Assembly: GCA_963667505.2 (NCBI GenBank)
Contig: OY763490.2
Location: 1,860,001-1,924,000 of the forward strand
From: Aldehydirespirator sp963667505
Lineage (GTDB): Bacteria; Actinomycetota; Acidimicrobiia; Acidimicrobiales; Aldehydirespiratoraceae
Direction of reading: 5' to 3'
Length of the DNA: 64,000 nucleotides
The notes beneath the pieces were generated by a model. The model was given only the letters and a program-made list of their open reading frames with translations. It was not told the DNA's origin and did not search any database. The position numbers and the translations under genes were made by a program. Below are positions 17,685-24,789 of this stretch, piece after piece. Within the stretch, counting starts at the first letter, position 1. Each line of letters starts with the position of its first letter.

Positions 17685-18410
17685 GTGGCCGAGGCTCGCT
17701 CCGTCTCGGGCGGCACCGCTGCTGCCGGCACCGTCCGCCAAGTGGCCCGCCGACTGCCACAGTTGGTGGTGGGGCTGGTGATATTCGGCATGGGACTGGG
17801 CTTTGTGGTGCTGGGCGCGCAGGGACAGGGACCTTGGACGGTGTTCGACCAAGGCGTCTCGCTGCACACTCCGCTGACGATCGGCACGGTCACGATCCTC
17901 ACCGGCGCGGTGCTGGTGGCCGGACTGGTGTTGGCCCGCGAGCCGGTGGGGTTCGGCACCCTGCTGAACGGCGTGATCGTCGGTCTGTCCACCGACGCCA
18001 CGCTGGCGCTCTTCAATCAGCCCGGCTCGATCTCGGCGCGGGTGGCGCTGACGCTGGTCAGCCCCTTGCTGGTGGCGCTGGGCTCGGGCCTGTACCTGGG
18101 AGTGATGCTCGGCCCGGGCCCGCGGGACGGAGTGATGACGGCCCTGTACCGCCGCGGTGTGCCCATCTGGCTGGCGCGGCTGATCATCGAGGCCGTGCCG
18201 TTCACCATCGGCGCGATCTTGGGCGGCACGGTGGGGTGGGGAACGGTCTACTGGCTGCTGGTGATCGGCCCCGCCGTGAACCTGTCGATGAAGTTCTTCT
18301 CCTGGCCCGTGGTGGCGTCCCGCTGGATCGACGTGTTCAACGCCCTGGGCGGCGACCGCCACGGCGTCGGTGGTGTCGGTCGCCGACAGCCCCGCCTCCC
18401 CAGCCCTTGA
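17685..18410 (+). CDS. YczE/YitT-family integral membrane protein
   Basis: A 241-residue polytopic membrane protein. About six hydrophobic segments are visible (roughly residues 25-45, 65-85, 91-112, 119-145, 161-181, 185-206). Family hallmarks are present: GPWTVFDQG after the first segment, IGTVTIL, GFGTLLN, the GSGLYLGVMLGPGPRDGVMTAL loop, and the GGTVGWGT turn near the C-terminus. The family is widespread in actinobacteria and firmicutes, and its transported substrate, if any, is unknown. The GTG start at 17,685 gives a basic N-terminus before the first segment; no ribosome-binding site is obvious. The C-terminal tail after NALGGDRH is Gly/Arg-rich and probably not conserved. An array of hairpin elements starts 46 bp after the stop. 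Confidence 0.8.
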   Translation: MAEARSVSGGTAAAGTVRQVARRLPQLVVGLVIFGMGLGFVVLGAQGQGPWTVFDQGVSLHTPLTIGTVTILTGAVLVAGLVLAREPVGFGTLLNGVIVGLSTDATLALFNQPGSISARVALTLVSPLLVALGSGLYLGVMLGPGPRDGVMTALYRRGVPIWLARLIIEAVPFTIGAILGGTVGWGTVYWLLVIGPAVNLSMKFFSWPVVASRWIDVFNALGGDRHGVGGVGRRQPRLPSP

Positions 18411-18456
18411 ACTCCGAGGCAGCGGCCCCCAGGGTCCGCCGCCCCGCCCCGCCGGG

Positions 18457-18711
18457 GAACTGGCAGCCCAAAGCACGCCATCCATGCAAAACGCTGCCAA
18501 TCCCCGAAGACGGCCAGCTGGTTCGGCGCTGCGGCCCCGCCCCGGCCCGAACTGGCAGCCCCGGAGTCCGCCGCCCCCGACCGAACTGGCAGCCCAAAGC
18601 ACGCCATCCATGCAAAACGCTGCCAATCCCCGAAGACGGCCCCTACAGCCCCCGCCCTAGCCCGAACTGGCAGCAGAAAGCACGCCACCCGCGCAAAACG
18701 CTGCCAATTCC
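18457..18711 (+). repeat. Array of three hairpin elements plus one orphan left arm
   Basis: Full elements lie at 18,457-18,503, 18,583-18,630 and 18,664-18,711, and an unpaired left arm (GAACTGGCAG) lies at 18,549. Each reads GAACTGGCAGC, then AAAGCACGCCA-CC, then GCAAAAC and CTGCCAAT. The outer arms pair over about 10 bp and an inner GCACG/CATGC stem is also possible. The array fills most of the 387-bp gap between the yczE-like gene and the AbiEi/DUF559 gene. The remaining DNA here is GC-rich filler up to the AT-rich promoter near 18,764. Confidence 0.8.
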
Positions 18712-18763
18712 GAAGCAAGCCTCGCCCGATCCCCTCTCTGCCAGGGTCAGTCAAGTGAGATGT

Positions 18764-18797
18764 TGGTAAACATCAATAATTTACATATCTTGCTAAT
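18764..18797 (+). promoter_or_regulatory. Leaderless promoter with inverted repeat upstream of the AbiEi/DUF559 gene
   Basis: TTGGTA (18,764-18,769), a 16-nt spacer and TATCTT (18,786-18,791) place transcription initiation on the ATG at 18,798. No Shine-Dalgarno sequence precedes it. GTAAAC and ATTTAC (about 18,767-18,784) form an interrupted inverted repeat across the spacer, a plausible operator for the winged-helix N-terminus of the encoded protein. The autoregulation is inferred. Confidence 0.5.
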
Positions 18798-19733
18798 ATG
18801 CCTCATGAACCGGCTTGGTCCGTGCTCTGCTCCCTCGCGTCCGATCAGCACGGGGTCTTCACGCGGCAGCAGGCAGCAACTCTCGGGGTTTCCCGCGGCA
18901 TGCTCGACCGCCTTGTTCAGCGGGGAACCATCACGCGTCTTCATCGGGGCGTGCTCAGCTTTGCCGGAGCGCCGCTCACCTGGCGCTCCCGACTGATGGC
19001 TGCGACCTTGGCCGGGGGTGGCAGCCATGCGTCGCACCGGGCCGCCGCTTGCTTGCACGGCCTGGATGGATTCACCGGGCCGCAACCCGTCGAGGTAACC
19101 GTGCCCCGGGGCCGGAATCCCGTCGGGGCCGACATCGTCGTCCACCGCTGGACCGGTCCGGAGGTGAACGACTACACGCGAGTCGATTCCATCGCCACCT
19201 CAGGCGTTGCCACAACGCTGGCTCGTCTCGGCGCGGTCGTGCCTGCCCTCCAGGTCGAGCAAGCCTTGGACGATGCATTGCGGCAGGGACACTCATTGAG
19301 GTGGATCCGAGAGACTGCGGAACGACTGCATCGGCCGGGTCCGGCAGGCACGGGCGTTCTTTTGAAGCTGCTGCGCGATCCCGCTCGGCGGCAGCCGGTT
19401 GCAGGCTCGTACTTTGAACGGCTCACGGCACGGCTGCTCAGCGAGGCCGGACTGCCGGCACCCGCCTTGCAGCACCCGGTCCGGCTCGAAAACGGCCGGA
19501 GTGTCCGGATCGACATCGCTTGGCCGCAGCTGCGATGGGGCATCGAGTGCCACTCTCGCCGCTACCACTTCGGCGCGGCCCGGGTTGCGGCCGACCATGA
19601 CCGAGACCACCTACTGGCCACCGCTGGCTGGCAGATCGCCTACCTCACCTGGCACCAGATGCAGGACTCGGACTATGTCGTCGAACTCGCTCGAAACATG
19701 TTGGCCCTGCGACAGGCACCGCCATCCGCTTGA
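18798..19733 (+). CDS. AbiEi-like winged-helix plus DUF559 (PD-(D/E)XK-fold) protein
   Basis: 311 residues. Residues 1-65 (LASDQHGVFTRQQAATLGVSRG..LVQRGTITRLHRGVLS) match the AbiEi-type antitoxin N-terminal winged helix. The middle (HASHRAAACLHGLDG, EVTVPRG, HRW) is typical of the same actinobacterial proteins. The C-terminal part (about 205-305) looks like DUF559, a Vsr-like restriction-endonuclease fold: FERLTARLL, VRIDIAWPQ, GIECHSRRYHFG, DHDRDHLLATAGW. The expected E-x-K is E-C-H here, so catalytic activity is uncertain. Such genes are often orphans in actinobacteria, and no toxin partner lies next to this one. The start at ATG 18,798 is supported by a leaderless-type promoter. The stop is followed 4 bp later by a hairpin array. 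Confidence 0.72.
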   Translation: MPHEPAWSVLCSLASDQHGVFTRQQAATLGVSRGMLDRLVQRGTITRLHRGVLSFAGAPLTWRSRLMAATLAGGGSHASHRAAACLHGLDGFTGPQPVEVTVPRGRNPVGADIVVHRWTGPEVNDYTRVDSIATSGVATTLARLGAVVPALQVEQALDDALRQGHSLRWIRETAERLHRPGPAGTGVLLKLLRDPARRQPVAGSYFERLTARLLSEAGLPAPALQHPVRLENGRSVRIDIAWPQLRWGIECHSRRYHFGAARVAADHDRDHLLATAGWQIAYLTWHQMQDSDYVVELARNMLALRQAPPSA

Positions 19734-19737
19734 CCCA

Positions 19738-19947
19738 GAACTGGCAGCAAAAAGCACGCCACCCATGCAAAACACTGCCAATCCCCGAACACGGCCCCTA
19801 CAGCCCCACCCCAACCCAGAACTGGCAGCAAAAAGCACGCCACCCATGCAAAACACTGCCAATCCCCCGACACGGCCCCTACAGCCCCACCCCAACCCAG
19901 AACTGGCAGCAAAAAGCACGCCACCCATGCAAAACGCTGCCAATTCC
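19738..19947 (+). repeat. Array of three hairpin elements with exact 81-bp period
   Basis: Elements begin at 19,738, 19,819 and 19,900, exactly 81 bp apart, and the spacers between them are nearly identical to each other. All three have the loop AAAAAGCACGCCACCCATGC followed by AAAAC. The first starts 4 bp after the stop of the AbiEi/DUF559 gene. The last ends 32 bp before the ltaE -10 element. Similar spacers rule out a CRISPR array. Confidence 0.85.
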
Positions 19948-19978
19948 GGAAGGCGGTTCGTCGTGGCGGCGGCGGTCG

Positions 19979-19991
19979 TAGCCTTTGGCCT
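19979..19991 (+). promoter_or_regulatory. Putative leaderless -10 element of ltaE
   Basis: TAGCCT (19,979-19,984) followed by 7 nt and then the GTG start at 19,992. No ribosome-binding site is present, in line with a leaderless transcript. A near copy of this segment lies at 17,483-17,514. Confidence 0.5.
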
Positions 19992-21005
19992 GTGATCGAC
20001 CTTCGCTCGGACACTGTGACCCGGCCGGGGCCGGCCATGCGGGCGGCTATGGCCGCGGCCGAGGTGGGGGACGACGTGTACGGCGAGGACCCGACCGTCA
20101 ACGAACTGCAGGAGGCGACGGCGGCACTTCTCGGCGTGGAGGCGGCGCTGTTCGTGACCAGCGGCACCCAGGGCAACCTGTGCGGGCTGCTGGCCCATTG
20201 CGGGCGGGGCGACGAGTACATCGTCGGCGACCACGCCCACACCTACATGTACGAGGGCGGCGGCGGTGCGGTGCTCGGCTCCATCCAGCCCCAGCCGGTG
20301 CCCACCGGCGACGACGGCATGATCGACCTGGCCAAGGCCGAGGCCGCCGTCAAGTCGCCCGACCACCACTTCGCCCGCACTCGGCTGCTGTGCCTGGAGA
20401 ACACCGTCGACGGCAAGGTGCTGACGCTGGAGCAGATGAAGGCGTCGGCCCAGGTGGCGTCCCGGCACGGCCTGGCGCACCATCTCGACGGGGCCCGCCT
20501 GTGGAACGCGGCCGCGGCGCTGGGTGTGCCGCCGGCCGAGGTGGCCGGGCCGTTCGACTCGGTGTCGGTGTGCCTGTCCAAGGGGCTGGGCACGCCGATG
20601 GGGTCGGTGCTGGCCGGGCCGGCGGACCTGATCGACGAGGCCCACAAGTGGCGCAAGATGCTCGGCGGAGGGCTGCGCCAGGCCGGGATCGTGGCCGCCG
20701 CCGGTCTGTATGCGCTGGAGCACCACATCGACCGTCTGGCCGACGACCACACCAACGCGGCCCGCCTGGCCGACGGCCTAGCCGCCATCGACGGCGTGAA
20801 GATCGACTCGTGCGCCACCAACATGGTGTTCGTCCGCCTAGACGACGAGGCGCTCGGCAACCGCCCGGACCTGCGCGCGGAGCTGGCCGACCGAGGCATC
20901 CTCACCCGCTGGACCGGCACACGGGCCCGGCTGGTCACCCACCTCGACGTGTCAGCCGACGACATCGAGACCGTCATCGGAGCCTTCGCCGACCTGCTGT
21001 CCTGA
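19992..21005 (+). CDS. ltaE: Low-specificity L-threonine aldolase
   Basis: A 337-residue fold-type I PLP enzyme that cleaves L-threonine or L-allo-threonine to glycine and acetaldehyde in the cytoplasm. The N-terminus MIDLRSDTVTRPG..VGDDVYGEDPTVNELQ is the family signature. Further hallmarks are TSGTQGNLC, HAHTYMYEGGG, the PLP-ring-binding HLDGARLWNA (Asp166) and the Schiff-base lysine in SKGLGTPMGS (Lys197). Length is normal for the family. The start is the GTG seven bases after a TAGCCT -10 element. A probable guanine deaminase gene follows on the same strand after 62 bp, but it has its own promoter-like hexamer. The product could supply glycine for purine or one-carbon metabolism. Confidence 0.93.
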   Translation: MIDLRSDTVTRPGPAMRAAMAAAEVGDDVYGEDPTVNELQEATAALLGVEAALFVTSGTQGNLCGLLAHCGRGDEYIVGDHAHTYMYEGGGGAVLGSIQPQPVPTGDDGMIDLAKAEAAVKSPDHHFARTRLLCLENTVDGKVLTLEQMKASAQVASRHGLAHHLDGARLWNAAAALGVPPAEVAGPFDSVSVCLSKGLGTPMGSVLAGPADLIDEAHKWRKMLGGGLRQAGIVAAAGLYALEHHIDRLADDHTNAARLADGLAAIDGVKIDSCATNMVFVRLDDEALGNRPDLRAELADRGILTRWTGTRARLVTHLDVSADDIETVIGAFADLLS

Positions 21006-21055
21006 CAGGCCGAGCGGCCGGACCGCCGTCGTCTTTCCGGCCTGTTGTCGATGAC

Positions 21056-21067
21056 TACGGTGACGCT
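21056..21067 (+). promoter_or_regulatory. Putative leaderless -10 element of the guanine deaminase gene
   Basis: TACGGT followed by GACGCT and then ATG at 21,068. It has the same TANNNT-6-start arrangement as several neighbours, with no Shine-Dalgarno sequence. Confidence 0.45.
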
Positions 21068-22426
21068 ATGACGCTGGTCGTGGCTGGAACTCTGATGCAG
21101 ACGCCTGCTCCGGACCGTCTCTCGGTGATGGATGCCGTGGTGGAGGTGCAGGACGGCATGATCGCCGCGGTGCACGACCGCTCGACTCCCGAGGGCGCGG
21201 CTGCGGGCCGGGCCGTGCTCGCATCGGCATCCGAGCGGGTGGAGTTGGCGCCGGGCACGTTCCTGCTGCCCGGACTCGTCGACCTGCACATCCATGCGCC
21301 TCAATGGCCCCAACTTGGCACCGGGCTCGACCTGCCTCTGGAGCGCTGGCTGTTCGACTACACGTTCCCGCTGGAGGCCCGCTACGCCGACGCCGAGTTC
21401 GCCGAGGCCGTGTGGGACGACCTGGTGCCGTCGCTGCTGGCCATGGGCACCACCACGGCCGTCTATTTCTCGTCCAACCACCTGGAGGCCACCACCGCCC
21501 TGGCTCGGGCCTGCGCCCGGCACGGACAGCGGGCGCTGGTGGGCCGGGTGGCCATGGACCATTCCGAGGGCACGCCCGAGTGGTACCGGGACACCACCGC
21601 CGCCGCCGGAGTGGAGGCGTCGGCCGCGTCCATCGAGGCCATCGACGCCCTGGACAGCCGTCTGGTGGAGCCCGTCATCACACCTCGGTTCACTCCCGCC
21701 TGCACCGATGCGCTGCTGGAGGGACTGGGCAAGCTGGCCGAGGCCACCGGCGTGCGGGTACAGACCCACTGCGCAGAGTCGGACTGGCATTGCGGCTACG
21801 CCCTCGACCGCTTCGGCACGTCCGACCCCGCCGCCCTCGACCGCTTCGGTCTGGTGCGCCCCCGCACCGTGCTGGCCCACAGCGACCACCTGACCGACGA
21901 CGAGATGGCCCTGGTGGAGGGCCGCCGGGCGGGCGTGGCCCATTGCCCGCTGTCCAACGCCTACTTCGCCAACGCCGTGTTCGGGGTGCGCCGGGCGCTG
22001 GCCGCCGGTGTTGGCGTGGGGCTCGGCAGCGACATCGCCGGCGGCGCCCGGCCCGGACTCCTGGGCGTGTGCCAGGATGCGGTCACCGTCTCCCGGATGC
22101 TCGAGGACGGCGTCGATCCGGCCCTCGGCCCGGCCGAGCGGGGCGTACCCGAGTCGCGCATCGACACCGTGACCGCCTTCTGGCTGGCCACCGCCGGCGG
22201 GGCGGCAGTGATCGATCTCCCGGTCGGGTTGATCGAGCCCGGCCGCCGCTTCGACGCTATCGCGGTGCGGACGGACCGACCGGGCGGTGCGATCCGCCTC
22301 TGGGAGGGCATCGACGACGACTCCCGCTCCTTCGAGAAGGTCATCCGCCTCGCCACCGCCGACGACATCAGCCACGTCTGGGTGGACGGAACCAGCGTCA
22401 AACCGAGATCGGGTTCCACGACCTGA
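21068..22426 (+). CDS. guaD: Guanine deaminase (amidohydrolase superfamily)
   Basis: 452 residues. It hydrolyses guanine to xanthine and ammonia in purine salvage or breakdown. Zinc-site motifs are in order: PGLVDLHIHAPQ (His74, His76), THCAESD, LAHSDHLTDDE and GLGSDIAGG. The segment after the first motif (WPQLGTGLDLPLERWLFDYTFPLE) and VAHCPLSNAYFA are characteristic of guanine deaminase rather than other amidohydrolases. The frame is open for another kilobase upstream through ltaE, but the ATG at 21,068 fits the family N-terminus (TLVVAGTLMQTP). It lies 62 bp after ltaE and 29 bp before the dehalogenase gene. It is the only clear purine-catabolism gene here; the CBS-less GuaB-type gene lies 11 kb away. 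Confidence 0.88.
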   Translation: MTLVVAGTLMQTPAPDRLSVMDAVVEVQDGMIAAVHDRSTPEGAAAGRAVLASASERVELAPGTFLLPGLVDLHIHAPQWPQLGTGLDLPLERWLFDYTFPLEARYADAEFAEAVWDDLVPSLLAMGTTTAVYFSSNHLEATTALARACARHGQRALVGRVAMDHSEGTPEWYRDTTAAAGVEASAASIEAIDALDSRLVEPVITPRFTPACTDALLEGLGKLAEATGVRVQTHCAESDWHCGYALDRFGTSDPAALDRFGLVRPRTVLAHSDHLTDDEMALVEGRRAGVAHCPLSNAYFANAVFGVRRALAAGVGVGLGSDIAGGARPGLLGVCQDAVTVSRMLEDGVDPALGPAERGVPESRIDTVTAFWLATAGGAAVIDLPVGLIEPGRRFDAIAVRTDRPGGAIRLWEGIDDDSRSFEKVIRLATADDISHVWVDGTSVKPRSGSTT

Positions 22427-22443
22427 CCAGTTCGCGGCGGCAG

Positions 22444-22455
22444 TAGCGTCGGGGC
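22444..22455 (+). promoter_or_regulatory. Putative leaderless -10 element of the dehalogenase gene
   Basis: TAGCGT (22,444-22,449) followed by CGGGGC and ATG at 22,456. Confidence 0.45.
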
Positions 22456-23598
22456 ATGACCGACCCCGATATCCGCACGACCCCCGATGGCATCGCCTTC
22501 GTTCGCACTCCCGAGGAGCGCTTCGACGCCATCGACGACTACCCGTACGAGCCCCGGTACGCGACCGTGGACGGGCTGCGCATGGCCTACGTCATGGCCG
22601 GGCCGGACGACGACCCCGACGGGCCGGACGACACCGACGACACGGACGACACCGACGGGCCGTACGACCCGGACGACGGCGCGGCCACGATCCTGCTGCT
22701 GCATGGCGAGCCGACCTGGGGCTACCTGTACCGCAAGATGATCCCGGTGCTGGCCGACGCCGGCCACCGGGCGATGGTCCCCGACCTGATCGGCTTCGGC
22801 CGCTCCGACAAGCCGGTCGAGCGCTCCGCCTACACCTACGCCGCCCACGTCGAATGGATGCACAGCTTCCTGGAGGCCACCGCCGCTGAGCGGGGCGACG
22901 GGCCGCTGCACGTCTTCGGCCAGGACTGGGGCGGGCTGATCGGCCTGCGGCTCGCAGCCGAGAACCCCGACCTGTTCGACCGGCTGATCCTGGCCAACAC
23001 GGCGCTGCCGGTGGGCGACTCCCCCGGCGCCGGCTTCGACTTCTGGCGCCAGTTCAGCCAGGACGTGCCGTTCCTCGACTGCGGCCGGCTGGTCGAAAAC
23101 GCCACCGCCAACGACCTGAGCGAGGCCGCCATCGACGCCTACCGGGCGCCGTTCCCCGAGGAGCTCCACATGGCCGGCGCCCGCCAGTTCCCGCTGCTGG
23201 TGCCGGTGTCGCCCGACGATCCGGCCGTGCCCGCCAACCGGGCCGCCTGGGAGGTGCTCAGCCAGTGGACTAAGCCGGTGCTCACCCTGTGGGCGCCCGG
23301 CGACCCCGTGCTGGGCGGCCTCCAGCCCTTCATGGTCGAGCGCATCCCCGGCGCGGCCGGCCAGCCCCACGCCCAGTTCGAGCCCGCCAGCCATTTCATC
23401 CAAGAAGACCAAGGCCCAGCCCTGGCCGAAGCATCAACGCCTGGCTCACCACCGCCTAGTGCATCGTCCAGCAACCCTCATGCACACTGGCAACACCCAC
23501 ATCGCCAACAACCTGCGCACCGACCGCAGACGGGCTCAATGCCTGCGAGCGCCTGTGGACAGAGCACTCGCAACGCAGTCCGAGAGTTAGACGGATAG
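22456..23598 (+). CDS. Haloalkane dehalogenase (HLD-I type), 3' end frameshifted
   Basis: An alpha/beta hydrolase that hydrolyses carbon-halogen bonds. Visible motifs: oxyanion region LLLHGEPTWGYLYRKM, nucleophile elbow FGQDWGG (Asp147), APGDPVLGG (Asp273), and base HFIQEDQG (His303), the Asp-His-Asp triad of subfamily I. Residues 51-75 are an unusual Asp/Thr/Pro-rich insertion between the first strands. The normal C-terminus (INAWLTTA, then TAG at 23,457-23,459) is present but out of frame. One base is missing near 23,431-23,434, so the frame as given adds an unrelated tail of about 60 residues. Restoring the base gives a normal 334-residue protein. The catalytic core is intact, so the enzyme may be functional if the shift is a sequencing error. 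The natural substrate is unknown. Confidence 0.82.
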   Translation: MTDPDIRTTPDGIAFVRTPEERFDAIDDYPYEPRYATVDGLRMAYVMAGPDDDPDGPDDTDDTDDTDGPYDPDDGAATILLLHGEPTWGYLYRKMIPVLADAGHRAMVPDLIGFGRSDKPVERSAYTYAAHVEWMHSFLEATAAERGDGPLHVFGQDWGGLIGLRLAAENPDLFDRLILANTALPVGDSPGAGFDFWRQFSQDVPFLDCGRLVENATANDLSEAAIDAYRAPFPEELHMAGARQFPLLVPVSPDDPAVPANRAAWEVLSQWTKPVLTLWAPGDPVLGGLQPFMVERIPGAAGQPHAQFEPASHFIQEDQGPALAEASTPGSPPPSASSSNPHAHWQHPHRQQPAHRPQTGSMPASACGQSTRNAVRELDG

Positions 23599-23645
23599 GA
23601 CGACGGCCGGTGCCCGCTCGCTTCGCTCACGATGAGAAGCCGTCA

Positions 23646-24107
23646 ATGAACGTGGGCCGCTGGCTCGGGCCGCTGCTCGTGTTCGAGGCCGCGGTGTTCG
23701 GGTTGATCATGTGGGCGGTACTGAAGAGAGAGGACCCAGAGTCCGTGTGGGCTTGGGTGGGTGCGATCGGGCCGCTGGTGCTAGTGGCCGCACTCTGCAC
23801 CTTCCTGTTCCTGGGAATGAGGGTGCGAGTGCGAGTCGACAACCGTCACTACAGCGTCCGTCTCTGGCCCACGCCCCTCAAGTCGCAGGTCGCGCTGAGG
23901 GAGATCAGAGAGGTGTATGCCCGTGAGGTCGACCCAATGAGGGACTACGGAGGCTGGGGCCTCAAGGGCAAGCGGCACGACCTGCTCTATTCGCTCGGCG
24001 GCAAGCAGGCCGTCACCGTCGAGTACCGCCGCAAGGGCCAGACCCGCAAGCTCACCGTCACCACCGAGCGAGCCGACGACCTCCTAGCCGCCCTGTCTTC
24101 TTCGTGA
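23646..24107 (+). CDS. Small two-helix membrane protein with PH-like cytoplasmic domain
   Basis: 153 residues from the ATG at 23,646. An earlier in-frame GTG at 23,610 would add residues that do not look conserved, and GAGAAG lies upstream of the ATG. Two hydrophobic helices (about 7-27 and 37-57) are followed by a beta-rich domain: VRVRVDNRHYSVRLWP, then LREIREVYAREVDPMRDYGGWGLKG. It ends with YSLGGKQAVTVEYRRKGQTRKLTVTTERADDLLAAL. The GGWG turn, a G-QAV-VE strand and a final helix after TTE resemble bacterial PH-like membrane proteins of actinobacteria. Function is unknown. It stands alone between the dehalogenase and the toxin-antitoxin pair. Confidence 0.6.
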   Translation: MNVGRWLGPLLVFEAAVFGLIMWAVLKREDPESVWAWVGAIGPLVLVAALCTFLFLGMRVRVRVDNRHYSVRLWPTPLKSQVALREIREVYAREVDPMRDYGGWGLKGKRHDLLYSLGGKQAVTVEYRRKGQTRKLTVTTERADDLLAALSSS

Positions 24108-24120
24108 GGGCGATCACATC

Positions 24121-24150
24121 TTCATGCGATATTCATGCTAAGATCATGCT
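24121..24150 (+). promoter_or_regulatory. Antitoxin operator: three direct repeats at 11-bp spacing over a leaderless -10
   Basis: TTCATGC at 24,121, TTCATGC at 24,132 and ATCATGC at 24,143 are exactly 11 bp apart, one helical turn. They overlap TAAGAT (24,139-24,144), which precedes the ATG by 6 nt. ATCTT and AAGAT also flank the central repeats as an inverted pair. Phased direct repeats over the -10 are typical of ribbon-helix-helix antitoxin operators. Autorepression by the antitoxin is inferred. Confidence 0.6.
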
Positions 24151-24384
24151 ATGGCAAATCTCCAGGTACGGAACATGCCCGAAGCGCTCCATGAACGGCT
24201 CCGGCGGCATGCCCGGAAGCGCAACTGCTCGATGAGCGCCGCCGTGCTCAAGGCTATTGAACACGAACTGGCCAGCTGGGAGTGGCGCGAGCGGCTTGCC
24301 AGCCACCCTACGACCGACCTCGGCATCGATGCGGCAACCCTGCTAGCCGAGGCTCGCATGCAGCGCGACACGGATCTTGAGTGA
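24151..24384 (+). CDS. VapB/FitA-type ribbon-helix-helix antitoxin
   Basis: 77 residues. The N-terminal strand and helices ANLQVRNMPEALHERLRRHARKRNCSMSAAVLKAIEHEL match FitA-like ribbon-helix-helix antitoxins. These bind DNA as dimers and neutralise a PIN toxin through the C-terminal tail (about residues 50-77). The stop overlaps the GTG start of the toxin gene by 4 bases (GTGA), so the two are translationally coupled. The upstream region carries three phased repeats suited to autoregulation. Confidence 0.85.
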   Translation: MANLQVRNMPEALHERLRRHARKRNCSMSAAVLKAIEHELASWEWRERLASHPTTDLGIDAATLLAEARMQRDTDLE

Positions 24385-24782
24385 CCCTCTTCGTGGTGGA
24401 CGCCTCGGTGGCGGTCGAGTACCTCCTCCGCACGCCGCTGGGGCTGTCGCTCGCCGAGACCATCGATGACGCCAGGCTCGCGGCTCCCGACCTTGTTGAC
24501 GCCGAGGTCATGTCGGGGCTGCGCCGTGCAGTTCACGCTGGGCGCCTGACCGACGAGCGAGCCGTCATGGCGATCGACGCTCTGACGCATTGGCCCGTCA
24601 GGCGCATCGCCAGCCGCGCCCTGGCCCCCGCAGCATGGCAGCACCACCGCAACGTCACCGCGTACGACGCCTTCTATGTCGCGGCAGCGAGCGCGCTGGG
24701 TGCCCCGCTGCTCACCGCGGACGGTCGCCTGGCAAGAGCACCGGGACTCGGCATCACCATCCAGCACGTCCGGGTCTCCTGA
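24381..24782 (+). CDS. VapC-type PIN-domain ribonuclease toxin
   Basis: 133 residues. The PIN acidic residues are all in place: Asp7 (FVVDASVAVEYL), Glu42 (DLVDAEVMSGL), Asp96 (NVTAYDAFYVAAA) and Asp114 (LLTADGRLARA). It is therefore likely an active magnesium-dependent endoribonuclease; family members cut tRNA or rRNA, and the target here is unknown. It starts at the GTG overlapping the antitoxin stop. The fpg-like gene begins 7 bp downstream, close enough for co-transcription, which is unusual for a toxin-antitoxin operon. Confidence 0.88.
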   Translation: MTLFVVDASVAVEYLLRTPLGLSLAETIDDARLAAPDLVDAEVMSGLRRAVHAGRLTDERAVMAIDALTHWPVRRIASRALAPAAWQHHRNVTAYDAFYVAAASALGAPLLTADGRLARAPGLGITIQHVRVS

Positions 24783-24789
24783 CCGCGGC

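Noticed and set aside
18457..18711. Integron attC sites or small cassette genes
   Set aside because: No R'/R'' core sites, no integrase, and no open frames between the elements. Short frames across the arrays only translate the repeat.
18798..19733. Half of a type IV AbiE toxin-antitoxin system
   Set aside because: No AbiEii nucleotidyltransferase gene lies on either side; the neighbours are a YczE-type protein and threonine aldolase.
19738..19947. Possible CRISPR array
   Set aside because: The spacers are nearly identical to each other, the repeat itself is a 47-bp hairpin, copies are scattered at six loci and no cas genes are present.
19985..22426. A single 813-codon fusion protein covering ltaE and guaD
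   Set aside because: The upstream part is the wrong frame of ltaE. Only the part from ATG 21,068 shows amidohydrolase motifs.
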